A stretch of 64,000 bases of DNA, taken from the NCBI RefSeq assembly GCF_907165205.1, contig NC_058193.1, forward strand, positions 32,315,521 through 32,379,520. The letters run 5' to 3'. Origin of the DNA: Coccinella septempunctata. Taxonomy: Eukaryota; Arthropoda; Insecta; Coleoptera; Coccinellidae. The translations under genes and the position numbers were made by a program. Of this stretch, positions 11,347-22,565 are shown in pieces; positions within the stretch are counted from its first letter, which is position 1; the number at the start of each line of letters is the position of its first letter. The notes below the pieces were generated by a model, which made no database searches, had not been told where the DNA came from, and saw nothing but the letters and a program-made list of their open reading frames with translations.

Positions 11347-12827
11347 AACTGCTCCACATGAGTTAGGGATATTGACTTAAATTCCAAAAAAAATATATAG
11401 TTAAAATAAGATTTTTGTGATGAAAATTTATAATGATATGATTTCAAGTTGAAAATTAATTTTTGCCTGTAGATCTGCAGCGTATACACAGGGTGGTTAA
11501 GAAAAATCGAGTAAAATAACGAAATTTTATTCCCAGAGAATTCAAGCATTTTAAGACTATCAATACAATGTATGGCCTCCACAGGCATCAATAACAGCTT
11601 GTCATCTTCTTTGCCTACTACACACAAGGTTGTTGAACATTTCTTGAGGAATTTGGTTCCATAAACGGGGCAGAAACTCTCTCAGATCATTTAAGGATTC
11701 TGGGGTAGGTTGATGATTATCTAATCTTCTTTGGAGCATATCCCATGCATCTTCTATGCAATTCAAATCTGGTGAGTGCGGAGGTATTGGTAAATGTGGA
11801 TTACCAAGCTCCTCGCGCGCATTCTCAACTATGGCTGCACGGTGCGGTCTAGCGTTATCGTCTAGAAATTGAAAAGTTTCACTAATAGCAGTGTGAAAAT
11901 TTGGAACAACATTGTCAATGATATACTCCCTATAGTCTAAGGCGGTCATATTCCCAGGACAAATGTGCAGATCTGTGCGCCCTTTGAAACATATCCCGGC
12001 CCATACCATAACACTACCCCCTCGGAATGGATGGACTTCTTGGACATAGCGACGATTACGGGGTATACGTGGGATTGTCCATACCCTTATTCTTTGAGAA
12101 TCTAAAAATCGTCCATATCTGGATTCATCAGTGAAAAGGACACTACGCCATTGATCTTTCCAATTGATATGTTGCCTTGCCTATTCCAGTCTTAGACGCT
12201 TATGGTCACGTGTTAATGGGACTCCTCTTAATGGACGTCTAGAACCTAGATTCACCTCTCTCAAACGTCGTCTGATGGTTTCGATGGAACCCATCTGCAT
12301 TTTGAAGAGTATTCCGTAGCATTCTACACGTAGATGTAGGGTTTCTTCTCGCCGAAACGATGATGAAACGATCCTGAGCAGGTGTTGTTTTTCGTCGCCC
12401 ACCAAGCCTTGGTCTTTCCAACACGGAACCTGTCTCCCTGAACCTATTCCAAAGTCGATATATCACACTTTGACTGACTTGAAGCCTTTCCGCTACAACA
12501 ACCTGAGTTAGGTCACCTTGAAGCATTCCGATAGCCTTGTTAGCCTCAGCGTTTGTTAATTTACGTCTTGTCATTTTCAGAAAACTCGTTTCAAATCGAA
12601 GCCGTTGATAAACTGACTTCATTTCAAAATAAGAACATTAATGAAGCATATGCAAAGAACCAAACTTCAGAAAAAGGCGACCAGATTGACGAAATGTCTC
12701 ATACTGATTTTTATCGGATCGATTGAAGTTGTTATTGAGTGTTGAATGATTTTACAGCGATTTTCTCGAAGATTACATACTTTTAAAAACGATTGAGTAC
12801 GATATCCCTAACTCTTGTAGAGCAGTT
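11347..12827 (-). mobile_element. Tc1-like transposon of a second family, complete with TIRs
   Basis: The left end is AACTGCTCCACATGAGTTAG followed by GGATATTG. The right end is its inverse (CGATATCCCTAACTCTTGTAGAGCAGTT). TA lies directly outside both ends (11345-11346, 12828-12829). The 1481-bp length is typical of Tc1. The sequence is unrelated to the CACTGCGC Tc1 family elsewhere in the window. Confidence 0.85.
11602..12574 (-). pseudogene. Tc1 transposase pseudogene, second family (DD34E)
   Basis: The likely start is MTRRKLTNAEANKAIGMLQG at 12574. An HTH (VVAERLQVSQSVIYRLWNRF) and a GRRK-type linker follow. A one-base frameshift near 12300 moves the reading into SIETIRRRLREVNLGSRR. A TAG at 12181-12183 replaces an expected Trp codon (RLRLE-stop-ARQHINW). 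The same frame then gives LFTDESRYGRF, FQFLDDNARPHRAAI and SPDLNCIEDAWDMLQRRLD, so D, D and the DD34E glutamate are all readable. It ends NNLVCSRQRR. With only two lesions seen, this is the least decayed transposase frame in the window, but it is still not functional. Confidence 0.9.
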
Positions 12828-13089
12828 TACTGCGTAAACTTAATTAATACTTTAGATCAGATCTAGGTTGAGCATGACTCATTTTCGAAAAATTAGATGG
12901 AAAATTGAAGTTATATCGTTGTAAGATTGCGAAAGTAAATGCAAAATATTATACACCTACAATGACCGATAGTTTTTTTCTTCAAATAAAGCCATTGAGT
13001 GTCATGAGGACCATATTTTGTAAGTGTGAAATAAGCAAACATACGCTTTTCTCTTAGTAGATACAATACACCATCTGGATGGTAGGTAA

Positions 13090-13825
13090 ATGAAACAGGG
13101 AACATTTTTGACCTTAGAAGTTGGTATTTTATTGCCAAAAAACTTCTGGCATTCCCTGCTGATATGCTGGATGGTTTCATGTGTCACACAGCCATAATGA
13201 CAGCTATCGTCCGCCACTGAGGCATCCTTGGCAATATATTTCAGGTGGTTCCTTGTTGAATCATCTGATCCTTAATGACAAGGATGAAGCCCTCTGTCTC
13301 GGGAATCAACCTTCCGGAAGTCAGTCAGTTCGACGCAGATATGTCGACGTAATCATGGTTGACCTCGTACTGGTGCCTTCCATGCAAAGGTTTGCCAATC
13401 AGTCTCTGCATGTTGCTTTCTGCAGACTGTTCGACGGTTTTCAAGTGGTCCTGCTGCAGCTTAAATGGAGTAGAACTCTCAATGTCACAGACTACTCGAT
13501 GAAGTTCTGATGAAGCAGCCTTGTTCAGGAAATATTATAGAAGTGCTCCAAGTTCCTGAGACATATGGTTGGCTAGTCAACAATTCCTCTACCCCCAAGG
13601 TGTCGTGGTATCTCTGTTCGTTCTATTAAGCTTTATGGTAGATCTTTATAATGATTCTTCTCTGTAAAGTTGCTAAATCGATGGTAGTCCAAGAGATGAT
13701 ACCGACTGAGTAGCTCAGTACTGAGCCAGCCTAGGTATTAATTGCTTTTGTAAGGTTTTTATTGTTTCGACAAGCTTTCATTATTCTTCTCCATCTTGGA
13801 GTGAACTCCACCTCCTTAATAATTT
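13090..13825 (-). pseudogene. Non-LTR retrotransposon (LINE) reverse-transcriptase C-terminal remnant
   Basis: Reading the minus strand from 13825, fragments in shifting frames give FTPRWRRIMKACRNNKNLTK-AINT-stop-AGSVLSYSVGIISW, then GKPLHGRHQYEV, DYVD-SASN, LTSGRLIPETEGFILVIKDQ, and finally CHYGCVTHETIQHISRECQK. This order matches the thumb-to-tail part of a widespread animal LINE reverse transcriptase (AINTWA-VLTYSFGI, PLHGR, LK-GELFPETEGFM-AIQDQ, CR-C-ETIQHI--GC). Several stops and frameshifts are present. The polymerase core upstream (coordinates above 13825) is not recognisable, as expected of a 5'-truncated LINE. Confidence 0.75.
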
Positions 13826-15767
13826 TTGCGCAATATAAATATAAAGTGCTCGTGAAAAAAATTACCTAGGTGAATTTCCTAGAAACTCTGGGGAAAATAC
13901 CCTGTAGCCAAAATATCTTGTACATATCCCTTAAAATCAAATTGTTACCCAAGATTCGAAAATCACTTTACATCAATTAATTTCGTGTACAATAAACCGC
14001 TATGAGTGTTGTTAGAAGAGAGAGGCGATTGAAACTGCAATTTCCAGAGGATATAGAACGAATCCCCGTAGCATTCACCAACAATACCTGCGGGATTTTT
14101 ATTAGAATCTGCAAATCGTACATCCCTTATTCTGGAGGGGATGAATAAAGCGCGAAAATATTGTCGCCGCAGAAATAACCAGAATTTCACACCGTAGATT
14201 CGGAAGGAGATGTGGTAAGTCGCAGTGGAGGTATTCAAATACCTTCGCCGCTGAATTGATTTAGGGAAGAGGGGCCAAAAGTAAACTGTAAGATGCAAAG
14301 GCCGTAGTGAGACCCGGGAATCCAGGAGCGGAGTGGGTACCTGATGCGTGGGAAAATTCACCGAACGATACGGTTGCTCGCTCACCAATTAAGTTATAAG
14401 CTTTAGTTCTGGTAAAGGTCTCGTTGTACAGGGTGGGCAAACTTTGTTTTCTACTGAGAGGATCTCAAGAACTGTCAGAGCTAGAAAGAAACGGAAATGT
14501 TGAAAACAGAATCGGCCTATCATTTCTAGATTTGAGCTATGAACAAAACTTGAGAAATTTCCAATACTTCGACAGGTACAAGTTGCCTGGGATGAAGTAT
14601 CAATAGAAAATCGATCATCTTGTAAGGAGTATGCCCCGATGTTGCATGAGATATCGTGGATGTTCAGCAGTTAATACATTTTTCTAAAATTATATTATAT
14701 TGTGAAAAATTCATTTAACACCTATATATAGTTTCTGTTTTCTGTGTCATTTTATGTTCCGATTTTAAATTGTGCGAAATATTTCAGAAGCAGATAGGAT
14801 ATGACTCTGTCAAACTAAGGACAATGTTTGCATATATGGATCAAGGTGAGCCTTGGTTACAGTACCTACTGAGGAACACTTTCCTTCTAATATTTCCTGA
14901 AATGTCAGAATTGTTCCTTATTCAGTTTCCTTTAAAACCCCCTGATATTTTGCTCCAATCTTGCCAAATCCCATCGCAAAATACAGCCGTTGTCATTTGA
15001 GTGGAGTCCTCATTCTATATTGGTTCGAGTGCCTGGCTAATTCCAAAGCTAATTACAATCTTTTTAATCTTTGTAAACTTCTTCCTCTGTAATTAAGTAA
15101 TTTCGAGATTGCAGGGATGAGGATGAAGGGTTAATTTAAAATATATTTCAATTTTGACAATTATCTCAATACCTCCCCTCTTGATTATTACAACTTGATC
15201 TTTGTTTGAAGAAACTCATTATAGTTGTACGAAGTTTTTTATCTCTGTAGCCGCTGATATGTTTGAGAATATCATCTTGGTGATTGAATTTTTTTAAGAT
15301 GATTTTTTGACTGCGAATGTCTTTGTATGTCAAAAGGATCCATTGAAAGTTACACCCCTATTAGAAGATGTGAAACATCTGAAGCGATGAATTTCACAGA
15401 AATGGAGCCTTTGTATCGCCTGTAGCTAAACAAAGAAGACATTTTACTTTTTTCAAAGTTCGCTTATTGAAATATATATGAAGCTAATAGAAGCTGACAG
15501 GTATAACTAAGCGCTGAAAATGAAATTAGCAGTGTTCGATCTTCGATAAAGGGGCACAGCCAACTTAGATATTAATAGACTGAAAGGGTTTTGGTTGGGA
15601 CTAATTGAAAATGGTTGTAGGATGGATAGTGTGCAACGGAATTCCTCTTCTTGTTGGTAATTGATCGAATTCCAAGTAAGATGGACGTCATTTATCGAGT
15701 CCAAACTTTTTGGCCTATAGATCCTTCACCAAGAGAGTGCCTTCTATGAATATTTCGTTATAGAAGT
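13826..15767. other. Unique sequence; unrecognised 141-codon frame
   Basis: A GC-richer block at about 14010-14400 contains a minus-strand frame (13963-14388) that opens with GTG, not ATG. It has no domain I recognise. A shorter + frame at 14424-14606 and a - frame at 15507-15704 are also unrecognised. The block could be regulatory or an unidentified exon. Confidence 0.3.
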
Positions 15768-16238
15768 GCAGGGTGAGTCTCTGACTCATACAAATACTTT
15801 AGCAGGAGATTATTGAGGTCAAAAGAAACACTTTTTCCGAATCAGTTCGGTTTTGAAGATACAGGCTGTTCAAAAAAAACATTAAAAAATGTTATTTTTA
15901 TCTCACAAACGGTTTTATTGAATGAACGAATTTCGGAATATATTTTTTCATATATTTGATGAATCTCTTCCGAACACAAGATATCATCCACGTCTTCCGG
16001 TTTTTCCATTATGACCATTACGTACCATAAAAATACCAAAAATTCAAAGAACCCAACACTTGAAACTGATTTGAACGCTATCTAATGAATGAATGAATGT
16101 TTAAAAGATCCACAGATGTTTAGTGTTACAGATTTACTGAAAGTAATTTTGTTTTTTCATGGTATAGCAAAAAGTTCTGTTGTGACCTCAAAAATCTACT
16201 GTTTGAATATTTGTACTAGTCAAAGACTCACTCTGTAG
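15768..16238. mobile_element. Family B TIR element, copy 3 (internally deleted)
   Basis: It begins gcagggtgagtctctgactc and ends agtcaaagactcactctgt. The left half is complete through TAATGAATGAATGAATG. The middle third seen in other copies, covering the ACTCGAAAACGGC segment, is missing. Confidence 0.85.
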
Positions 16239-16344
16239 AGGAATATGCACCAGTTTCACCAATGGAAATTGTAATGATAACGAACTCCCTTCAAGAAACT
16301 AGATTCTTTTGGACATACATATTTCAGTGAGTTTACGGTTAGAG

Positions 16345-17324
16345 TTCATACTCAAAATGAGTGATCTTAAAATGTTCTGATCTAATCCTTCCCAGATTTC
16401 TCCGAGTTGGATTCCTAAGTCATTAAGAGTAGCTGGAAGATTTTCTGAACTTATCAGCCTGCTATTGAGGTTGTCCCAAACCTGCTCCATCGGATTGAGA
16501 TCTGGACTTCTTGCTGGCCATTCCATTCGAGAGACTTCAACCTCTTCAAGGTACTCCTGAACGATGCGCGCACGATGGGGTCTGGCATTATCGTCCATAA
16601 AAATGAAATTTTCACCAATGTATGGGGCAAATGGCACTACATGCTCTTCAAGAATGTTCCTTATATACTTATCAGCATTCATAGCTCCATTATCAACGAA
16701 CACTAGATCTGTGCGAGCAGTCAAAGATATTCCACCCCATACCATAATCGATCCTCCCCCGAAACCAGTAGTATTCAGGAAATTGCACTGAGCATATCTT
16801 TCATGTGGACGTCTGTATACAAGGGAACGTCGATCACAATGGTAGAGGCAGAATCTAGACTCATCTGTGAAGAGAACGCTTTCCCAATCGGCCTCTTCCC
16901 AATGGATATGCTCTCTCGCAAAATCCAAACGCGCCCTTCGATGGGCTGGGGTAAGAGCTGAGCCTCTTGCCGCGACACGAGGCCTTAAATCATATTCTCT
17001 GGGGCGATTTCTTATTGTCTGAGTGCTAATTTGCACCTCATGAGTTTGCTCAAGTTGAATTTGAAGGAGGCGAGCGGTTGCAAACCGTTGTCTCAACGAA
17101 GAAACTCTCAAGTAACGTTCTTGAATGGCAGTTGTTACCCGTGGTTTACCCTGTCCTGGTCTTCGGACATTCATACCTGTCTCATGAATCGCTGCAACAT
17201 TCTGGACACACTTGTATGGGAAACTCCAAACCTCTGCAATTCTTGTGTATGTCCACTCTTATTCTCGCAAAACTATCGCTTGGGCACATTCCTCTTGGGT
17301 CAAATTGCGTGTTTCGAGTTGCAT
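16345..17324 (-). pseudogene. Tc1 transposase pseudogene with longest open catalytic part
   Basis: The original start codon lies at 17322-17324 (MQL-TRNLTQEE region). A small deletion near 17180 breaks the frame after the first HTH. From NVRRPGQGKPRVTT (17174) a frame of about 291 codons stays open to 16299. It carries LFTDESRFCLYHCDRRS, the GGGSIMVWGGISL block, FIFMDDNARPHRARI and SPDLNPMEQVWDNLNSR, so D, D and E of DD34E are intact. The last residues (NRKLTEICMSKRI) come from flanking DNA after the truncation. The missing N-terminal domain and TIR make it inactive. Confidence 0.9.
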
Positions 17325-17600
17325 AGCGATCGAGTGTAGAAAATCAAACGAAAGAAAAACTATTGATCACTAGAATTGATCGAGAACAACTGATTTTAGA
17401 ATGGAGCCAATACATTCAAAATCTGATAATATCATCTTTGTTTATTCCTGCTGGGAAAAAACATCTGTATTGAAGAAAACCGTTGAAAGTGGATAACATA
17501 TGCATGCATAATTCTGATAAAAATAATTATCATTGAGAACACCTTCAGGTGTGGAATAAAATTGAGATTTCCATAATGTGCGTTAATTTTTTTGCGCAGG
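16345..17600 (-). mobile_element. Tc1-like transposon, family T, copy 2 (one end truncated)
   Basis: The right end keeps TTAATTTTTTTGCGCA and breaks off before the terminal GTG. The left end stops inside the transposase 3' part at GTTCATACTC, so one TIR and about 190 bp are lost. The remainder is very similar to the copies at 6.9 and 58.9 kb. Confidence 0.9.
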
Positions 17601-18557
17601 TTATTTTTGAGTAGCCCCTGCTTAGATGCAGCTCAATGAAGGGGTAGAGAGAGTCACCTTTGAAATTTGTTTTTCAAGAAATTTTTTTCCTTGTTTATAT
17701 ATATATAATACATGTAAGGATAGTGCCTGTCGAAATTTTTGATTAATCTTTCGAATCAATGGATATCCCTGTGTTCTTCTTGTTAAAACCGGTTAAAAAT
17801 CATGAGAACTTTGTTGTTCCTTGATATCTTGAGCTCATTAATTGAACAATCCTCGATATGAAGCGAAAATTAACATTAGTTCCGAAATTCACCTTCTGGT
17901 AGGTAGAAAATACTGAAAATCAGCAATTTTCGTTGTGGGGTTGATTTTTCCTGGGGTGATTCTCAAAAGAAGCCTGTTCGATGTCGAATTCTGATGGACT
18001 CCTGTTGGTTGAACAGTGGACCAACCGAATACCGTCACTTTCAGAGGTACCTAACTCAGATGATACCGCTAAAATTGTGTTCACTGTCCGCCCACTCCTT
18101 TTATATAACGTCAGCATGCGAAAAGAAGCGATTTCCCCTGCAGTAACACTTAATCCTGTCGGAGAAAAGAATCAGATCCGTTTTTCGTTGAAGAGAATAC
18201 GCGTAAAAGTTCCCAATAAAACGGCGCTCGCCGTCTATAAATCTCGTTCGAACTCCAACATTTCCATTTCTCCTGGTCCGACCTTTTTATTCATTCGTTT
18301 CGCTTTGAATATTTTCCTGGATACGGTGAGGACGCCCGGGGCATTGAATCATTTTGGCATTTCAGCCGGTTCAAAGTTAACAGAATCATGCCAGACCAAT
18401 GAGTCTATTTACGGCATTAACGCTCAGGCACAATCGGCCTAACGCCGTCATCATTTCGCGCCGACAATAATTCATTGAATGGTAATAACGAATTGGTTTA
18501 TGAATTTCCAGTTTCCGGAGCGTGAAAAAACTTCGCGCCACTCGTTTCTGTCGGGAT
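17601..18557. other. Unique sequence with a 153-codon unrecognised ORF
   Basis: A true ATG at 17981 opens 153 codons on the + strand to 18442. Its second half is in noticeably GC-richer DNA (18110-18480). The product is Ser/Asn-rich with no motif I recognise. An overlapping minus frame lies at 17920-18117. The ORF may be chance; conservation would decide. Confidence 0.3.
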
Positions 18558-19820
18558 TACGAGGAACAAACAAAATTCCAAGATTAAAATATTTTATCAC
18601 TCAACATATTCTCCCCTTAATTCGATATATTTATTAGAGCGAACCTGCATCGTTTCTAGACTTAAAAAAAAATTTTTTCTTCTTGCTCTGCAAACCAGAC
18701 CTTAACAGCTTTTATTACTTCCTCGTTGGAAGAAAATTTACTACCTTTCAAACTTTTTTTCAGTTGAGGAAAGAGATGATAGTCGGATGAAGCCAAATCT
18801 GGTGAATAAGGGGGGTGTTCTAGTAATTCGAACCCTAAATCACGATTTTTCTGCATGGCAACATGAGATTTGTGTGCAGATTCATTGTCCTGCAAAAACA
18901 AAACACCTTTGGATAGCTTTCCGCGTCTTTTCTCTTTAATTATTCCCGTAGAGTGGTCAGTAATGTCGAATACTAATCTCCGGTTATTGTTCTACCCTTA
19001 TCCAATAAATCAATCATGATTACTTCATGGCAATCCCAAAAAACTGAAGCAAGAACTTTTCCAGCAGATTTTTGGACACGAAACTTCTTAGGTCTTGAAG
19101 AACCAGAGTGTCGCCATTCCATCGATTGTTGCTTTGTTTCTGGATCGTAGAAATGTACCCAAGTCTCATCCATAGTAACAATTTGGTTTAAGAAGTCTAC
19201 ATCGCTTTTAAATCGAGCACAGATCGAACGCGATGCTTCTACCCTTGCACGCTTTTGGTCAACATTCAAACATTTGGGTATCCATTTTGCAGCAATTTTT
19301 CTCATGTCAAAATTGACGTGAACCATATGATGAACGCGTTCGTATGAAATATTCAGTGCTTCAGATATCCGTTTTAGCCCAATTCGACGGTCTGATAAAA
19401 TCATGTCATGAACTGCATCGATATTTTCGGGGACTGACACAGAAACTGGCCTTTCTGATCGGTCATCATCTTCAATGGTGAATTCACCTCTTTTGAAGCT
19501 TACAGTCCAATTTTTCACTGTCGCATACGAAGGACATTGATCACCAAAGGTATTAAGCATATCTTCGCAAATCTGCTTACCTCTTGACCCTTTTAAATAC
19601 AGGTACTTGATGATGGCTCGATACTCCAATTTTTAGATTTTCAAAATTTCGTTGGACATCTCCTATCTTTTAATTTATTACGTAACTCTGGTTTACTTTT
19701 TTGACCTCAAACTTGACACTGACACTTCTAATGAGTTATTGCTCGTTGCTATGGTAACGCAATATTTTTTTTTATGCATGGAACTGGTGTAGGCTTACTA
19801 GATATCAATACATCCTCGTA
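18558..19820 (-). mobile_element. Mariner element, copy 1
   Basis: The 5' end (right side) is intact: GATATCAATACATCCTCGTA at 19801-19820. The 3' end keeps TACGAGGA but has lost the next stretch normally reading TATTGAAAAATTCTTAGCC. The transposase is on the minus strand. Confidence 0.85.
18597..19659 (-). pseudogene. Mariner transposase pseudogene (DD34D), copy 1
   Basis: The ancestral ATG is at 19657-19659, but a TAA occurs nine codons later. The frame from 19629 is then open for 218 codons: KYLYLKGSRGKQICEDML, the HTH (RIGLKRISEALNISYERVHH), and VTMDETWVHFYDPETKQQSM with the first catalytic Asp. A TAG replaces Tyr in GDYYSTLL, and a frameshift follows. LFLQDNESAHKSHVA (second Asp) and YSPDLASSDYHLFPQLKK (third Asp of DD34D) are still readable. 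The ancestral stop is at 18597-18599. Confidence 0.9.
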
Positions 19821-19925
19821 TATCTTCTCTAGCTCGCCATCCAGTTCCAGAATTCTAATGAACTCTACTATATGGGATGGATTCCTACATGTTTTTTTCG
19901 TTGGCTTGCAATGACGAGGCAGTTA
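19821..19925 (-). repeat. 105-bp flank shared with mariner copy 2
   Basis: Read on the minus strand, TTGCAAGCCAACGAAAAAAA is followed, after a short variable stretch, by TAGTAGAGTTCATTAGAATTC and TGGAACTGGATGGCGAGCTA directly before the mariner 5' end. The same text precedes mariner copy 2 at 27985-28090. One frame reads HIVEFIRILELDGELE, possibly a LINE ORF tail. Confidence 0.7.
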
Positions 19926-20500
19926 TTGGGAGTTACATTTCACTGCGAGCTTAGGGTCTATTGTGCCCCCATCAGATCTGTTCTCACAACTGCATCCCCT
20001 ACAGCTTGCCCTCTAGCAGAGTTCCAATGAACTCCAGTATCTGAGTGGGCTTCAAGGAGGCTAAAGGTCCTTTCGTTTGCATAAAAAGTGTAGCACTTTT
20101 CTACACTCGATTTTACTATTGATTTGCCGATTGAATTTACACCAGTGTAGAGGAGGTGTAGTTTATCTCCTTTGGACTATGTGAAGATAAACTACACTTC
20201 CTCTACACTGGTGTAAATCAAATCGAGTGTAGAAAAGTGCTACACTTTTTTGCAAACGAAAGGACCCTAAGTCCACAGTCCTTCTATAATTTCTCGACCA
20301 ATTCCTTGAGCAGGCTTTCAATGGTAAGAAGCATTCTTCTCGAACATTCCTTGAGCAGGCTTTCAATGGCGAAGCATTCTTTAACCAGGTGAACAGGAGT
20401 TTTCTGCTTTCCCCACAGAATGTATACTCGTCAGATTCTGATAACCCCATTCTTATCATGTGCTTTCTAAGGCGTCAAGTTCTGTGAGGAAGCCAGTGAG
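19840..20500 (-). pseudogene. LINE C-terminal (RNase H / zinc-knuckle tail) remnant
   Basis: On the minus strand from about 20460 the frame gives RMGLSESDEYTFCGE and, after a frameshift, a PVHLVKECF-type segment. These resemble the Cys-containing tail after the RNase H domain of Jockey/R1-type non-LTR retrotransposons (RMGLSESDxCxFCGExEETPVHLLCEC). A 60-bp imperfect tandem duplication (CCTTGAGCAGGCTTTCAATGG twice, 20304-20371) breaks it. Past a MITE insertion it continues SLKPTQILEFIGTLLEGKL-stop and what may be 3' UTR. It is clearly degenerate. Confidence 0.55.
20065..20267. mobile_element. 203-bp palindromic MITE (Harbinger-like)
   Basis: The near-complete palindrome has ends AGGTCCTTTCGTTTGCA and TGCAAACGAAAGGACCC and an inner stem AAAGTGTAGCACTTTTCTACACTCGAT. 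The 3-bp direct repeat TAA flanks it (20062-20064 and 20268-20270), which fits a PIF/Harbinger target. It sits within the LINE remnant. Confidence 0.8.
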
Positions 20501-21894
20501 ATCCAAATACTTCTTGGATCTTGCAGTTTTAAAATTTCCGGAGGAACTTTTTGGAATGATTCATTCATGGAAGATTCCTCCAGATTGCTTTTATTTTGGT
20601 TTCTTCCTTTTCCAAAAACTCTTTCCGCAACTTCCTTGAGTTCGAACAGCGTTTGTAACGGGTTATTTCATAAGAAATTCCTAATTTTGATAGAAATGGC
20701 GAAAACTCTTTCTCACTACTGATAAAGTACGATCTATTCACTTCAGAAATGTGAATAAATGATTATCACCATTATGATTCCAAGCAAACGATAAAACCGA
20801 AATTTCAAGGTAATTTCGGTACATAAATAGCTAATAAAGCCGACCTCTAACGATTTTTTTCGGTCATCGAGTGAAAACTGTGACTTTTGTTCGCCGTCGA
20901 TGTCCAAGTGTGGACTGTAACTGGAAAAGTTTAAGTGCAAAAGTTCGAACCTATGTATGTAGTAAACTCCGTAAACGAGCCTCGTTCCAGTAAAATACTC
21001 ATTACGCATGAATAATGTAAGTTTTTATTGATAAATTTAAATACCTCGAGTGTGGCGTTCGCGAAGTTCGCTAATGGAAGCGATCTCGAAATCAATTTAA
21101 GGATTTTACGAGACCGAGAAGTCGTTGAGAGTTTCCGTAATGAATTCATGAAAAAGGGACCGGTTAGGGCGGACAGGAGAAGTGCAAGAATCCGCACTCT
21201 GGAATAAGCTTTCTTTCATTCGTCCTCGTTGGGATTTCCGCTGCGAGATGATATATAAAATTAGCGGATTTCACATTAACATTTTCTACGTCGCCTTAGT
21301 CGGCCTGCCAGTCGAATTTGTCGTTATGGATCTCCGGAGATAACTGGATTTCCATTTCTGTTTTCGGGTTTTCTTTTTATGTACAAATCAGATCAGGCGC
21401 CTGATATGGATCGCGGGTCCTCCAAGGCTTAAGTGTTTCGGTTGAACTTCTTCCCAAATAGAGGCTGGCCCTAAATTTATGCCACATTTCGGTGGAATAG
21501 AAAACATGTTCAGCTCCACAAACGTCTGAAATTTTGAGACTGTTTTTTTTCACCATTTTTTCAAATATGAGGAATTAAAAAGTTTACTAACTTATATAGC
21601 TCATTTTCTTGCCCATTTCTTCATGAGCTCCGCAGTTTTAACAGTTGAAAATTTATCTTTAGAAGGTATTTGTAGTACAAAATCGGTACACTCAAAGAAT
21701 TGAAAAAGTTCTTTACAGAGTTGAAGTAAAAACCGTTTTCGTGTACGTTGAGATTATTGATGAGAATCCAAAGCTCTTTGTGGCTGATTCCAAGCAGGTT
21801 CAATGAAATTGAAGTCTGGGCCTGGCCAAAAGTTATTTAATTTGTCCCAAAAGCAGCATGAAACAAAGTAATAATATTGTCAATGACTTGCTCT
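20501..21894. other. Unique sequence, GC-richer block, no gene recognised
   Basis: The block at about 21040-21440 is GC-richer than its surroundings and not repeated in the window. Minus-strand frames at 20743-21197 overlap each other and lack recognisable domains. It could be a conserved regulatory element or an unidentified exon. Confidence 0.3.
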
Positions 21895-22565
21895 ATACAG
21901 GTCTTTGAATCATACAAATAATCCAACAGTAGATTCTTGAAGTCAAATTAAACACTTTCTTTCTTCACCATTTTATCCGAATCAGTTCGGTTTGAAAGAT
22001 ACAGGCTGTTGAAAAACTATAAAACAAACGGTTTTATCGAATGAAATGAATTTCGGAATATATTTTTTCATTTATTTGATGAATCTTATCCGAACACAAG
22101 ATATCACCCACGTCTTCCAGTTTTCTCATTATGACTCTTACGTACCATAAAAATATCAAAAATTCAAATAGCCCAACTCTTGAAACTAAGTTTGACGCTA
22201 TCTAATGAATATTGGAGCGTTTCGTGAAATAAAAGTATTCATCATATTTTCTCGAATAATACGCCGTTTTCAAGTAATTTGATGTTCAAAAATGAAAAAC
22301 ATCTGTAAAACTCGAAAAATTCAGTTTATTGACCAAATGCAGCTCTTTTTAGAGGATCCACAGATGTGTAAAGTCACAGATTCAGCTAGTTATTCTGAAG
22401 GTACTTTTGTTTTTCCAGGGGTGGCACAGCTCATTTTGAAAACTTAAAATGTCTATATCTTCTCATCAGGGCAGGAACAGAAAAAATGGTATAGGAAAAA
22501 AGGTACTTTTGATCTCAAGAATATTCTGTTAAAATATTTGTACGAGACGAAGACTCACCATGTAT
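21895..22565. mobile_element. Family B TIR element, copy 4
   Basis: Its left end is degenerate (acaggtctttgaatcatacaaat) and its right end is good (gtacgagacgaagactcaccatgt). The whole internal order of the family is present, making this one of the two most complete uninterrupted copies. Confidence 0.85.

Noticed and set aside
11018..11359. 113-codon minus-strand ORF next to the Tc1 end
   Set aside because: It overlaps the Tc1 terminus and a second open frame; no domain is visible.
13963..14388. 141-codon minus-strand ORF
   Set aside because: It opens with GTG, has no recognised domain and no splice context I could support, so it is mentioned only within the unique stretch.
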